DNA of 64,000 bases from Leucocoprinus leucothites. Its lineage: Eukaryota > Basidiomycota > Agaricomycetes > Agaricales > Agaricaceae. The notes below the pieces were generated by a model. That model saw only the letters and a list, made by a program, of their open reading frames with translations, was not told where the DNA came from and did no database searches. Every line of letters begins with the position of its first letter. Within the stretch, counting starts at the first letter, position 1. A program made the translations under genes and the position numbers. The stretch covers positions 372,001 through 436,000 of the forward strand of contig JAACJO010000015.1 in NCBI GenBank assembly GCA_013368445.1, given 5' to 3'. Positions 50,291 through 61,054 of this stretch are shown one piece after another.

Positions 50291-51366
50291 GCAAACGAGT
50301 GCTGGTGGAACTAATCGATGAGGCCACTGGCAAGAGGTTGTTCGGCACTTGGGAAGCTCAATTCAGTGACCGTCATCATCACAAGAAGCGAAGTCATACT
50401 GATGCATGATGATAACATTAGAACGCTTGAAACCAGCGCTTGTTCGGAAGGAGGATGTCACCGTGAGAGTGGTCGCCAAGTTCTTGGCGGTTCCTTGATT
50501 TTCAGTCAAGTAGGATAGCCCAAGTCGCCTAGAAGAGAATTTAGAAACAGCGTCAAAAATTCGAATCAGTTTTTTAGACTTCTATACTGGATGACTTCCC
50601 GTGGGCTTTAGATTTCTAGATTATATTTCTAAATGTCAAAAAGAGTGCTTGCCGGGTCGGCCGATGGTGGTGTCGTGTGCGGGTCTCATTTTTGGCCTGT
50701 TTCTAAACCTTAATCTAGACGAGGCCTCCTACCCCCCCTCCTAGATGTTGAGCGTCGTTCTAAACGCCGTTTTTGGTAATGCCATCAAAAACCTCGCTTA
50801 GCGAGTGCATCCTCATCACTATAATAGGACCAGTTCTTCCTCGAAGTACAATTCAAAGGCACTGTAGGCTCGGATTGTATTGACACATGCGTGCAGAGGC
50901 AGTATATTCTACTTTCGGACTGTAACAAAACTTGTCAGCTTCGAACTATTGGAGGACTATCTGATGGCCATCACCCAAATGGGGGAGAATTGCAAATTGG
51001 TTTTTCTACCCACGGTCGAGAGGTCTTGCCCTGGACTTCGGCAGCCCACCTTGCCGAATAGTTTAGAAAATAAGTCTGTAATTCTAAATCCGACGGGAAG
51101 TCATCCACTATAACATAGGTTCTGTCAACATTTTGAATTGAATCCAAAGGGTTAGAGAGTTATGGTAATTATAATACGCTGTAAATTACAGCAGGACCGT
51201 GTGTTGATTCTTGAAACCCTGATGGCACGTGGGTTGCTAATTTCGTCACACTAGCACCTGCAGAACATGATGCTCTTCCCACCTGCCTCTATGTTCAACA
51301 GCCACATCCCAACAACATAATAATTCTGTATAGCTCTCTCCAACCTCGTCGTTCCCTAGTCTCGCA
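50291..51366. promoter_or_regulatory. Divergent intergenic region between cyclophilin-kinase and NACHT genes, with a MITE
   Basis: A 1.08-kb gap holding both promoters plus a 522-bp inserted element (50,587-51,108). In the duplicate unit the equivalent gap is only ~540 bp because the element is absent. Confidence 0.7.
50587..51108. mobile_element. MITE (non-autonomous DNA transposon) with 48-bp terminal inverted repeats
   Basis: The left end (50,587-50,634, beginning CTGGATGACTTCCCGT) and the reverse complement of the right end (51,061-51,108, GTGGATGACTTCCCGT) match over 48 bp with a few mismatches. Direct TATA target copies flank it (50,583-50,586 and 51,109-51,112). It has no transposase frame, only short unrelated ORFs. 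The duplicate locus near 58,460 carries no such insert, so it arrived after the duplication or was lost there. The TATA/TA target suggests a Tc1-mariner-like family, unproven. Confidence 0.8.
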
Positions 51367-53737
51367 ATGTCACCGACAGCAGGTGCCTCTGGGAAGAGCT
51401 TAGGTACCGTTCTCGCTCACAATACTATTGATTGAATCATTGAGCCGAATTACCTCTAGAGGTTCAGGAATCAACAACTTCCGGAGAACGACCCACAACA
51501 AATGCACCCACAGGATCCTTCCATGGGGCACATCACTTCGCGCAGCATAATCCGACCTTTATCGACTCTATGCAGCTTCATCAGGCCAATGTTATCTCAG
51601 GAGAGCGCTCGGGTCTGTATCTCACTGCTCAGTTGTTGTCACGGCCAGTCTTAACCTGAATTCTCTAGGTATGACTATCCTCCTCGACAGGACAATAAAT
51701 GACGTCTTCCATGACTCTTCCACTCACAAGCCAGCATGTCATGCTGGTACACGAGTAGAGCTTATTGACGAGGGCGCCAATTGGGGAAGAGGCACTTCAG
51801 ATCCTGATAAGGCCCTTTTTTGGATAGACGGTCCTGCTGGTGTTGGAAAGTCCTCTGTTGGTCAATCGTGTGCCGAAATCTTAGGCAAGGAGAATAGGCT
51901 CGGTGCAGCCGTCTTCTTTTCTCGACCAAACGGAAGGGATGACCCGAGCCGGCTCTTCACATCCATTGCTTACAGACTCGCAACCCAGTTCGATCCTTAT
52001 CGACAAATAGTCGAACAGCGCATTCAGAAGGACCCGACTGTCGTCACACTATCAATGCAGAACCAGTTCCGTGAACTTCTCGAGCGCCCACTCCAGGTAC
52101 TTGGAGAATCCCACCACTTAACGGCAGTCGAAGGATGGGTGATTGTCATAGACGGCCTGGATGAATGCAACGGTACAGAGGGCGAGGGAAACGCTGGAGA
52201 GACCCACCGCGACATCGTGAAGATCATCGCGACGTCTGTGCATGCCCGAGGCACACCCTTCCGGTGGATGATCCTTAGCCGCTCGGAGCCGAGCATCGTT
52301 GCCGCCTTCAAGGATGTCCAAGTGTCATCTATTACTATCCACAAGCCACTTCGTATTTCACGCGAGATTGATAACGAAATCGAGCACGTTATCAAGGAGG
52401 AGCTTACGAGGATTGGCAAGGAATCGGGGCTGTCGTCGTCTTGGTTCTCTGAATCAGATGTCAAGACCCTTGTTGAGCTCTGTGCTGGCCTCTGGGCCTA
52501 TGAAGCAACGATTGTTCGCTTCATTGCCATGAAGAATTCTACCGGCCCGGCCTCTCAGCTTCGAATAGTTTTAGATTTCGCAATACGCCAACGAGCGACT
52601 GGCGATAACCCATTAGAGGCACTTGATGCCTTCTACACTCTCATCATAAACTCCGTACCAGAAAAAACTCTCTCGATTGCTCAGCGAATCATTATTCTCA
52701 CAACGTGTGACATAGACCAAGTCTTATATTTGTCGTATATCCTCGGGATTTCGGAAGCAGAGATTGAATATGCATGTGGAACCCTGCATGCTGTTCTCGA
52801 TATCCGGACAACACGTCGCAGAGTCACTTTTCACCATGCCTCATTTACGGACTATATCAAAAATCGTGAACGATCAGGAGCTCTGTGCGTCTCGGGGCAG
52901 ATTCAGAAGGACTTCTGGCAGGATACGATGAAACGGATGTTGGAAGTCGCATATGTACGCCAAAAAGGTAAGCCTTCTTTATTGCGTGATCAATATCCTT
53001 TTGAACTTGAAGTGAATCCAGGAGAGTGGATAAATAATGTCCCAAACTTTAGAATTGTTATCAAGCATATATTTGTGGCCGTAATCCTGGTATTCTTTTC
53101 GAGCGACTGGCGCACAGATGAAGCAGTAGTAATTCCTCATCGTAATTATGATTTCAATACGGTCCTTCGTACGTTCATCAATAGCCGGACATCGGAAAGC
53201 TCTACCTTGACATTTTCAAGTATTCGGGATAGTCCCAACACCTACTCCCTCTCCCTGATTGATGAATTTTTCAAAGTATTGTCTATCTCTCGTCATTTCC
53301 CATTCACCTACTAACAAACTCCACAGGCGCTCAAGGATCTCTTAAAGCCCCTTCTCCGCCCTTGCTACAATCCCTTTATTCACCTCAACACTTTGAAACT
53401 ACTCAAACTTGTTAATGAGGATCCAAACGTATCAGATGAGACTATTTCGGATGGCTGTGAGTGTCAGAATTTTGACCTAATCGCAGCATCTCATTCTCAT
53501 TCTTCCTTATCAGCCGCTAGAGCAGCAAATCAGCATCAAAAACAAGCCCCCTTTATCTTAGGACGAGGGAAGACAAAAGTTCTTTTGTGGATTTGTGACA
53601 ACAAAGGCAAAGCACGCAGCTACAAGACAAACGACTTCATACCCGCGAGAATTATAATAACACCATACCCTTCCTTCTCGCAGCTTCTTCTTCGCAGTAG
53701 CTACCGTCAAGGACAGTATATTCAATTTATTTATTAA
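51367..53737 (+). CDS. NACHT-domain P-loop NTPase, unit 1
   Basis: Six exons joined at GT-AG sites: start MSPTAGASGKSL (51367), an exon ending SGERSG, the main exon (from about 51,670) with P-loop GPAGVGKSS (residues about 118-126), Walker B IDGLDEC and sensor-like RWMILSRSEPSI, then three short 3' exons. The short exon reading LLRDQYPFELEV is really an intron: the copy in unit 2 has a stop there and its acceptor reads in frame GEWINNVPN. The final exon ends SYRQGQYIQFIY. Total length is about 710 aa. The protein is a NACHT NTPase of the fungal NLR class but lacks WD40, ankyrin or TPR repeats, so it may be a signalling adaptor rather than a direct receptor. N-terminal exon 2 has FHGAHHFAQHNPTFI, similar to segments seen ahead of NACHT in other mushroom NLRs. 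Confidence 0.88.
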
Positions 53738-54484
53738 ATCGAATGGTGTACCATGTAACATAAAACCGGCCTGAAGGTCTCCCCGTTGATACTTTGGATC
53801 GAAGTAAAGCCAAGCGTTGAACGCTTGCGCTCTTAGAAGGACAGTGGTGAACAGGGAGTATTAATTAATCATCCTCAGCAGTGTGGAATTCCCATCAATC
53901 AATCATTGATCGTCGATCTTGTTCATGATGGTATTGGGTAGTGTGCCCCAAACCAAGGTGCCTGCGTATGTCCTAGTAATCATTAGAAATAAGCAATAGG
54001 CGTCAGCGTCAGTGTATGAGGGCCACTTTCAAGCGGTTACCTGTTATATGCTTTCCTCTACAGCTTAATTAGAAAGCGTTCACATGAGTTCGAAGCAGCC
54101 AGTCATGATTCAGAATGAATCTTATCTCATCCTACTTAGGTTCGGAGGAGCGTTGGGATTTGTCGCCCACTAAGAACATGAATCGCGAAGATAAAGGTAC
54201 TGTGGGAGAAATACGAACATCGGTGTTCAGATCATCGCGGGATCAAGCTGTGATGTCATTAGTTCAATGACCGAGGGCAATACAGTCTTTTCATGGTCTC
54301 GTTCACGGCTCCCTGGTTCAAAATTTACATTCAGAGGTTTGTAGTACTGAAGAACTTCCCATGACATAGAGTAAAACCAAACAATACAAATCATCAGTTC
54401 AATCACAAGACAAAAGTATACAGTCACCACGGCTGAGTCGAAATCGAGAAAACTTAGTCAGTCCTTGGAAGAAGCTCAATTTAC
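53738..54484. other. Intergenic region, duplicated in unit 2
   Basis: No gene seen. Collinear with 61,055-62,506, except that the unit 2 copy carries a ~690-bp insert. Confidence 0.6.
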
Positions 54485-54691
54485 TTAGATGCAGCAACGC
54501 TGGCCGCTGATACACCCACTGTCCCAAAATACAGGACGCCAGGGGGGTCTACCGCCCAGTGGGCAGCTGCCCCAGACACATATGGCGGGCCTGGCGCCGA
54601 GGCGTTGGTCCTGGCAAGACAGAGCGGCGCTGCCATCAATGCAAAGGGTGACGATTGCAACAGCAGCAGTGGCGAGAGTGGCGAACTTCAT
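54485..54691 (-). CDS. Small secreted cysteine-rich protein, member 1 (unit 1)
   Basis: A 68-aa protein with a signal peptide (MKFATLATAAVAIVTLC-, cleaved near GSAA). The mature part is about 45 residues with six Cys: ALSCQDQ, then C of PAICVWGSC, then GC and RCC at the end. It belongs to a local family with the unit 1 member 2 (ALSCEDQ...PAFCHWGPC) and its unit 2 copies. The function is unknown; small secreted Cys-rich proteins of fungi are often effectors, pheromone-like or antimicrobial, but I see no motif to choose among these. Single exon; start and stop are clear. Confidence 0.65.
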   Translation of the reverse strand: MKFATLATAAVAIVTLCIDGSAALSCQDQRLGARPAICVWGSCPLGGRPPWRPVFWDSGCISGQRCCI

Positions 54692-55538
54692 TGTCTACAG
54701 GTTGAAAACCGTGGTTATTCTTCCATTCTACAAATTCGCGGGTACTGAGGGACATACTTCAAGTAAGAAAACAGAGGTTCGAGATGTTGGGAATAAAGCG
54801 TGGTCGATATCTGTAGCTAGATGTGGATTGAACCCGTGAATCAGCGAACCCATCGAGGAAGGCATAAGAGAACTGACTGTAAAGTTGTGCCGAAGCTGAG
54901 CTCTGCTTCAAAACCTCTGACTAGAAATTGCCTTTATACGATTTACAAGCCTACAATGCCCAGAAACGGATTGCCTCGAGCCACTGATAGCGAATTCATT
55001 GAATTTGATAGAAATCTACTCCCTTCTTGCGAATGTCATTGTGGGAAGTACCAAGCATCTCTTGGTATGCTCCTGCACCTTCTAAGCCGATGCCTATGGG
55101 ACATGCAAAGCTTTATTTGCAGTTGGGCTCGACTGTAGAGGAGGATCGTTACCAGGGCGCTCGGCGTAGCTCGGTCAGCTTTTTGTGAAATTAAGTATGT
55201 ATCTCGTACGCTCCAGGCTGAGAAGCACAATCGACGAGCCACCCAGCTCAGTGGCGTGACCCCTCCCCTCAAGATCAATCCCTGCTGCTGCAAAGCTCAT
55301 CTTGCTAAAGTATGGCTGGGCGGTAAAGTCTAAATGTTACCCTATCTCCATGTATGCTAGCGCTGCACTGGATAAATAGGTACAATACATCCTCACAAGC
55401 ATCCCTTGGTTATTGAATTGGGCACCTGAAACATGCTGTCGATTACTTGCATCTCGACTATTTTTAACTCAAATGATGACTGCCTCTGTAAATAATTTAC
55501 ACAGAATGGAATGCACCTCACAACTTAGACAACAAATG
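54692..55538. other. Intergenic region
   Basis: No gene seen. Repeated with few changes at 62,717-63,575. Confidence 0.6.
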
Positions 55539-55688
55539 CTACTGACACTTCTGAGCTGGACAAGGCCCCCAGTGGCAGAAGGCAGGTAGCTCCGGAGTTC
55601 CCTGATCCTCACAAGAAAGGGCATTGATACTAATGCTGAAAGTGAGGACACCAATGAGAGCGGCTATTGTAGCGCTGAATTTCATCAT
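55539..55688 (-). CDS. Small secreted cysteine-rich protein, member 2 (unit 1)
   Basis: A 49-aa protein starting MMKFSATIAALIGVLTFSIS, a clear signal peptide, then about 27 mature residues with four Cys (ALSCEDQGTPELPAFCHWG, then PC and KC). It shares the SC-x-DQ...P-A-x-C-x-WG-x-CP pattern with member 1 but lacks its C-terminal half. The unit 2 copy (63,576-63,725) is almost identical. Start chosen at the first of two adjacent ATGs; a longer in-frame start (to 55823) would place the signal peptide internally. Confidence 0.65.
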   Translation of the reverse strand: MMKFSATIAALIGVLTFSISINALSCEDQGTPELPAFCHWGPCPAQKCQ

Positions 55689-56186
55689 CTGCAGATTGTG
55701 AGACTTGGCGTTTTGTGTCGACACGAGGGAGAAAGATGTACCTGATGCTTGGAGTACGTGGAGTGAGATCGGCTGTATATCGATTTGAAGCGGCGGATAC
55801 TCAAAGGTTAGAGTCAAGCCCATGTGGTCAGCAAGTGAACATCTCAGATGAGATTAATTCCAGGCTGACCGGAGAGTTGTCCAACTGACTTCTAATGTGA
55901 CGCTTTAGAGTTTAAAGTTTTGTTAAACTGTGTACATTTCCATCCAGTCAGGAACGGGTCGCCTCCTGTGGACTTCTATGGAGTGCGATATAAATCATCT
56001 TCCTATCGCCCTTCAAACAAACATTCAGTATTGTGTACAGCCTCGTCTTCAGTGGTGGGGTGACATCCAGGTTGACTAACATCATATTTAACATCTCTCA
56101 GCACCTTGTACGACCAAGGAAGTCTAGAGGTCTACTTCCTCGATCAACGCATATGCCAGGAGGCCATATTTAGAGTTGTTTGAGGT
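55689..56186. other. Junction between the two tandem units
   Basis: The first ~280 bp are collinear with the end of the window (63,726-64,000). The rest leads to the truncated kinase. No gene supported. Confidence 0.5.
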
Positions 56187-57453
56187 GACCTGGAACTTCT
56201 GTTTCATCCAAGAGTTCTGGCACTTCCCACCTCATCGTTAGAACAAGGCAAGGATATGGGTTGACCTGCGGGTTTTGGCGGGGGTATGGGTATGGGTACG
56301 GGTCTCAAGACCCGCCTAACTGATTGATGATAGATAGTGATATCCGCCGTACAGCGACATTTGGAGCGTTGACGGTTGACAACCCAAAATCCGCGAGATA
56401 GGCTGAACCTGAGGGTGTTATGCGAACGTTAGCTTAGAGAGGTATTGTCAATGCTACTAGCAGTGTGGTCATTGGGTTAGCATATGCCTTTGAGGTCGCT
56501 GTGGACTATCGAGTTGCGATGTAGATAGGATAATCCTTCAAGGATATCAAAGACCTATAGGAAAATTAGTGGCTGGAACCTTGAAGTCGAACTGCGTATG
56601 GGTACGGGGTGGGAGCACGTACCAGAGGTAGCCTCGGTGTCTCAAGATTTCGCTTCAAATAATCACATGCGGTTTCTTCTTCTATCCAAGGCGAAACAAG
56701 GCAGACGCGTCCGATAGATTCCTCCAAGTGGTATATTCCGTAGAAACAAAGAGCGTTCTGACGTGAGAGTTGTCTCCACACAATTGCTTCTTTCACGAGT
56801 GTCGATGAGTGTGCGATTAGAGGCTAATCTACATGATGAAGATTAGAGAGTAAAGCTCACAGCTGTCAGTTGTTGAATGTCTGAACTAGCGTAACGTGAG
56901 CAACCTTTAGACACACAGGGTGGTGTTCATAGCATCCCTTCCAAATCTCTCCCAAACGATCCTGAAGCAAGTGGTTGCGGGTTGTATTTGATTCCTCGGA
57001 AGGCCAGACATCGTGGATAGATCCCCGATGCTTTGCAGAGGCGCATCATGGCGACCACGACTGATCGTCGGAGGCTTTCAGGCATGTCCTGATGGTCTAA
57101 TAGCTGTACTGAATAATAAAGAGATAGTTCCGGGAGTGAATAGTAAGCCTAGTGCATACTTTTTGCAGGCGTCGAGGACCACCTCTGCTTTTTGATCCCT
57201 TGACTCTAGTAAACGTTTGTATTTAGTTGTTTTTGTCACGATTTTCTCAGTTGTGTCTATGGCGCGCTAAATCGTAAATGGTTGTCTTGGGTGGCGGAAG
57301 AGGGAGTAATGATAATAGACTGACCTGTCTACTGGTGAGTGGCTCCGCTGAATCCCTCAGGGTGTTTCCCCCTCTGGCAGCTGGGCCCAGCATTTGGCGA
57401 GGAACTGACATATCGTCTGCAATATTCAATTCAGGCTGCATTCCAAATGCCAT
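56187..57453 (-). pseudogene. Truncated TKL kinase (unit 2)
   Basis: Collinear with the unit 1 kinase from MAFGMQPELNIADD to the activation segment but ends there; the APE-to-C-lobe part is absent. Conserved remnants include KEAIVWRQLS, FYGIYHLEESIGRVCLVSPW and a DLKG-containing catalytic loop. About 90 bp of G-rich sequence is inserted at 56,240-56,330. Not functional as a kinase. Confidence 0.8.
56280..56302 (+). repeat. G-rich tract with four G-runs (possible G-quadruplex)
   Basis: GGGGG-TAT-GGG-TAT-GGG-TAC-GGG, three-base loops, followed by a short GGGTC/GACCC stem. It sits in an insertion within the truncated kinase. Confidence 0.5.
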
Positions 57454-57474
57454 GAGTCTCTAAAACCAAGTCAA

Positions 57475-58161
57475 CTATTCTGGGATTGCCTCGCTAAAGT
57501 CAGGAACAATACCACAGTCTGCAATGACGCCTTTTCTCAAGATTCCCCTTCACTGGGAACCAAAGCTCTCGATTTTCTTGATCGTATTCATTTCATCAAT
57601 CACTTCGCCTTAGGAGGGGTGAGGTCCACAGTGACATGGGAATCCAGCCTCGCACTTACTACAGACGACATTTCTCCCGTCGAATTGGTGAGCAGGTGCC
57701 ATAGCGATGAAAAACTGGGAGCCCTTGATATTCTTCTCAAAAGAAACCATAGACAAAGTTCCTTAGTTTGCCGTGATCGAGTGTAAAATTCTCAGCTGAA
57801 TGTGCTTGTCTTCAATACTCTCTTTACCGAACTCTTCTGATGACGGATCTCACCTAGAAAAGATCTGACATATATGGTTTTGGTTCTTGTGCCCTGGTTG
57901 CGACCGAAGTAGGCGCCAAATAACGCTTGTCCGGTATAAATTCCATGGAAACTGTTCCCTTTGTACCCGGAGCCATGTTCGCCAGTCAATAATTCACGAA
58001 AGTTTCATGCTGCCTTTGGGACGATGTCGTCGAAGAGCTTGAATACGATGCGTCCAATAGGTTGGGCCCGTCGAGGGTGATGCCGAACTGTGTATGGGGT
58101 GAGCGCGGCGCTGAGTCAGAGATCCTTGGTATCAAAGAGCACGTACAAAGATATTGGCCAT
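57475..58161 (-). pseudogene. Cyclophilin pseudogene (unit 2)
   Basis: Copy of 49,601-50,290. It starts MANIF like unit 1 but shifts frame just after ITLDG (two extra bases), giving nonsense for the G-R-I-V-F segment. Later blocks (GEHGSGYKGNSFH, GQALFGAYFGRNQG) remain in another frame. The GTTAGT donor used for the possible kinase fusion is mutated here. Confidence 0.8.
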
Positions 58162-58699
58162 GCCAACAAGTGTTCAAGTTGATGTAATTAATTGGTGAAG
58201 TCACTAGAGGGAAGGAGGTTGCTTGGTACTTGGGAGGTCCAATTCAGTGAATCTCGTGGTCGTCATCAGAAAGTGAAGTCATACTGATACATGATGATAA
58301 CGCTTACGCTTGAAATCAGCACTTGTTCGGAGGGAGATGTGACCGTGAGAGTGGTCGCCAAATTTCTTCGAGATTCCTTGATTCCCAACGAGGATGGTCA
58401 AGCCACCTGGGCCAGAATAAAAAAACATAGGAATCAGGAATAGGTTTTTGGACTACATATGGTACGAGATATTAGGTTCTGTGAACATTTTGAATTGAAA
58501 TCAAGAGCAATGGAAGGTGGTTTCAGCGTGCAATGGAGTTTGGACGTTGATAGCGGGCACGTGGGTTGCTATTTTCGTCACACCTGTAGAACACGGTGCT
58601 AGTATGATGCTGTGCCTTTATGTTCAACCGCCACATTCCAATAGCACAACAATCCTGTATACATAGCTCTCTCCAGTCACGTCGCTCTCTAGTCTCGCA
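58162..58699. promoter_or_regulatory. Promoter region of NACHT gene, unit 2
   Basis: Collinear with 50,291-51,366 but lacks the MITE; the empty site is near 58,460. Confidence 0.6.
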
Positions 58700-61054
58700 A
58701 TGCCACCAACAGCAGGTGCCTCCGGGAAAAGCTTAGGTACTGCTCTCGCTCATTTTGTCACTGATTGAATCATTGAGCCGAATTTCCTCCAGGGTTTCAA
58801 GAATCAACAACCACAGCAGAATCACCCACGACAAATGCACCCGCAGCATCCTTCCATGGGGCTCATCACTTCACGCAGCATAGTCCGACCTTCATCGACT
58901 CTATGCACCTTCATCAGGCCAACGTCATCTCAGGAGAGCGCTCGGGTTTGTATTTCAGTTGTTATCACGACCAGTCTTAACATGAATTCTCTAGGCATGG
59001 CTATCCTCCTTGACAGGACAATAAACGACGTCTTCCATGACTCTTCCACTCACAAGCCAGCATGTCATGCTGGTACGCGAGTAGAGCTTATTGACGAGGG
59101 CGTCAATTGGGGAAGAGGTGCTTCAGATCCTGATAAAGCCCTTTTTTGGATAGACGGTCCTGCTGGTGTCGGAAAGTCCTCTATTGGCCAATCATGTGCC
59201 GAAATACTGGGCAAGGAAAATAGGCTCGGTGCAGCCGTCTTCTTTTCTCGACCAAATGGAAGAGATGACCCGAGCCGACTCTTCACTTCCATTGCGTACA
59301 GACTCGCAACTCAGTTCGATCCTTATCGGGAAATAGTTGAACAACGCATTCAGAAGGACCCGACTGTCGTCACACTATCAATGCAGAACCAGTTTCGGGA
59401 ACTTCTCGAGCGCCCACTTCAAGTGCTTGGAGAATCCCACCACTTGACGGCGGTCGAAGGATGGGTGATTGTCATAGACGGCTTGGATGAATGCAACGGT
59501 ACAGAGGGTGAGGGAAACGCTGGAGAGACCCATCGTGACATCGTGAAAATCATCGCGACGTCTGTGCATGCCCGAGGCACACCCTTCCGGTGGATGATCC
59601 TTAGCCGCTCGGAGCCGAGCATCGTTGCTGCCTTCAAAGATGCCCAAGTGTCATCCATTACTATCCACAAGCCACTCCGTATTTCACGTGAAATCGACAA
59701 CGAAATTGAGCACGTTATCAAGGAGGAGCTTACGAGGATTGGCAAGGAATCGGGGCTGTCGTCGTCTTGGTTCTCTGAGTCAGATGTCAAGACCCTTGTT
59801 GAGCTCTGTGCTGGCCTCTGGGCCTATGAAGCAACAATTGTTCGCTTCATTGCCATGAAGAATTCTACCGGCCCGGCCTCTCAGCTTCGAATAGTTTTAG
59901 ATTTCGCAATACGCCAACGAGCGACTGGCGATAACCCATTAGAGGCACTTGATGCCTTCTACACTCTCATCATAAACTCCGTACCAGCAAAAACTCTCCC
60001 GACCGCTCAGCGAATCATTATTCTTACAGTGTGCGGCATAAACCAAGTCTTATATTTGTCGTATATCCTCGGGATTTCGGAAGCAGAGATTGAATATGCA
60101 TGTGGAACCCTGCATGCTGTTCTCGATATCCGGACAACACGTCGCAGAGTCACTTTTCACCATGCCTCATTTACGGACTATATCAAAAATCGTGAACGAT
60201 CAGGAGACCTTTGCGTCTCGGGGCAGGTTCAAAAGGACTTCTGGCAGGATATGATGAAACGGATGTTGGAAGTCGCATGTGTACGCCAAAAAGGCAAGCC
60301 TTCCTTCTTGCATGATTAATCCCCTTTTGAACTTGAAGTGAATCCAGGAGAGTGGATAAATAATGTTCCAAACTTCAGAATTGTTATCAAGCATATATTC
60401 ATGGCCGTGATCGTGGTATTCTTTTCGAGCGACTGGCACACAGATGAAGCAGTAGTAATTCCTCATCGTAATTATGATTTCAATACGGTCCTTCGTACAT
60501 TCCTTAATAGCCGGACATCGGAAAGCTCTACCTTGACGTTTTCAAGTATTCGGGATAACCCCAACTCATATGTCCTCCCCGATGCCGAGGAATTCTTCAA
60601 GGTACTACTAATCTCTTTTCCTTTCTCTCTCACCTACTAACAAACGTCACAGGTACTCAAGCATCTTTTAAGGCCACTTCTCCGACCTTGCTACAATCCC
60701 TTTATTCACCTCAACTCTTTAAAACCACTCAAACCCATCAATAAGGATCCAAACATATCAGATGCGACCAGTTCGGATAGCTGTGGGTGCTGGAGCTTTG
60801 ACCTAATCACAGTATCTCATTCTTCCTTATCAGCCGCTGTAGCAGCAAATCAGCATCAAAAGCAGGCTCCCTTTATTTTAGGACGAGGGAAGACAAAAGT
60901 TCTCTTGTGGATTTGTGACAAAAAAGGCAAAGCACGCAGCTACAAGACAAACGACTTCATACTCGCGAGAATTATAATAACACCATACCCTTCCTTCTCG
61001 CAGCTTCTTCGCAATAGTTACCGTCAAGGACAGTATATTCAATTTATTAATTAA
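58700..61054 (+). CDS. NACHT-domain P-loop NTPase, unit 2
   Basis: Start MPPTAGASGKSL (58700). The same exons as unit 1 carry P-loop GPAGVGKSS, Walker B IDGLDEC and RWMILSRSEPSI, and the protein ends FSQLLRNSYRQGQYIQFIN. It is highly similar to unit 1. The main frame reads a stop at 60,317-60,319, but this lies in an intron that in this copy starts with GC (AAAAAG|GCAAGCC...ATCCAG); unit 1 uses GT at the same site. With it removed, the frame continues GEWINNVPN. So it looks intact but depends on a GC-AG intron. Roughly 700 aa, no C-terminal repeats. Confidence 0.85.

Larger units (their letters stand above)
48360..55965. repeat. Tandem duplication II, unit 1
   Basis: Gene order: kinase (from the activation-segment codons), cyclophilin, MITE, NACHT, two small secreted proteins. 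It recurs in direct orientation at 56,187-64,000 and runs off the window edge. Confidence 0.85.

Noticed and set aside
60305..60340. Premature stop in unit 2 NACHT gene
   Set aside because: Comparison with unit 1 shows a GC-AG intron here; the frame continues after it.
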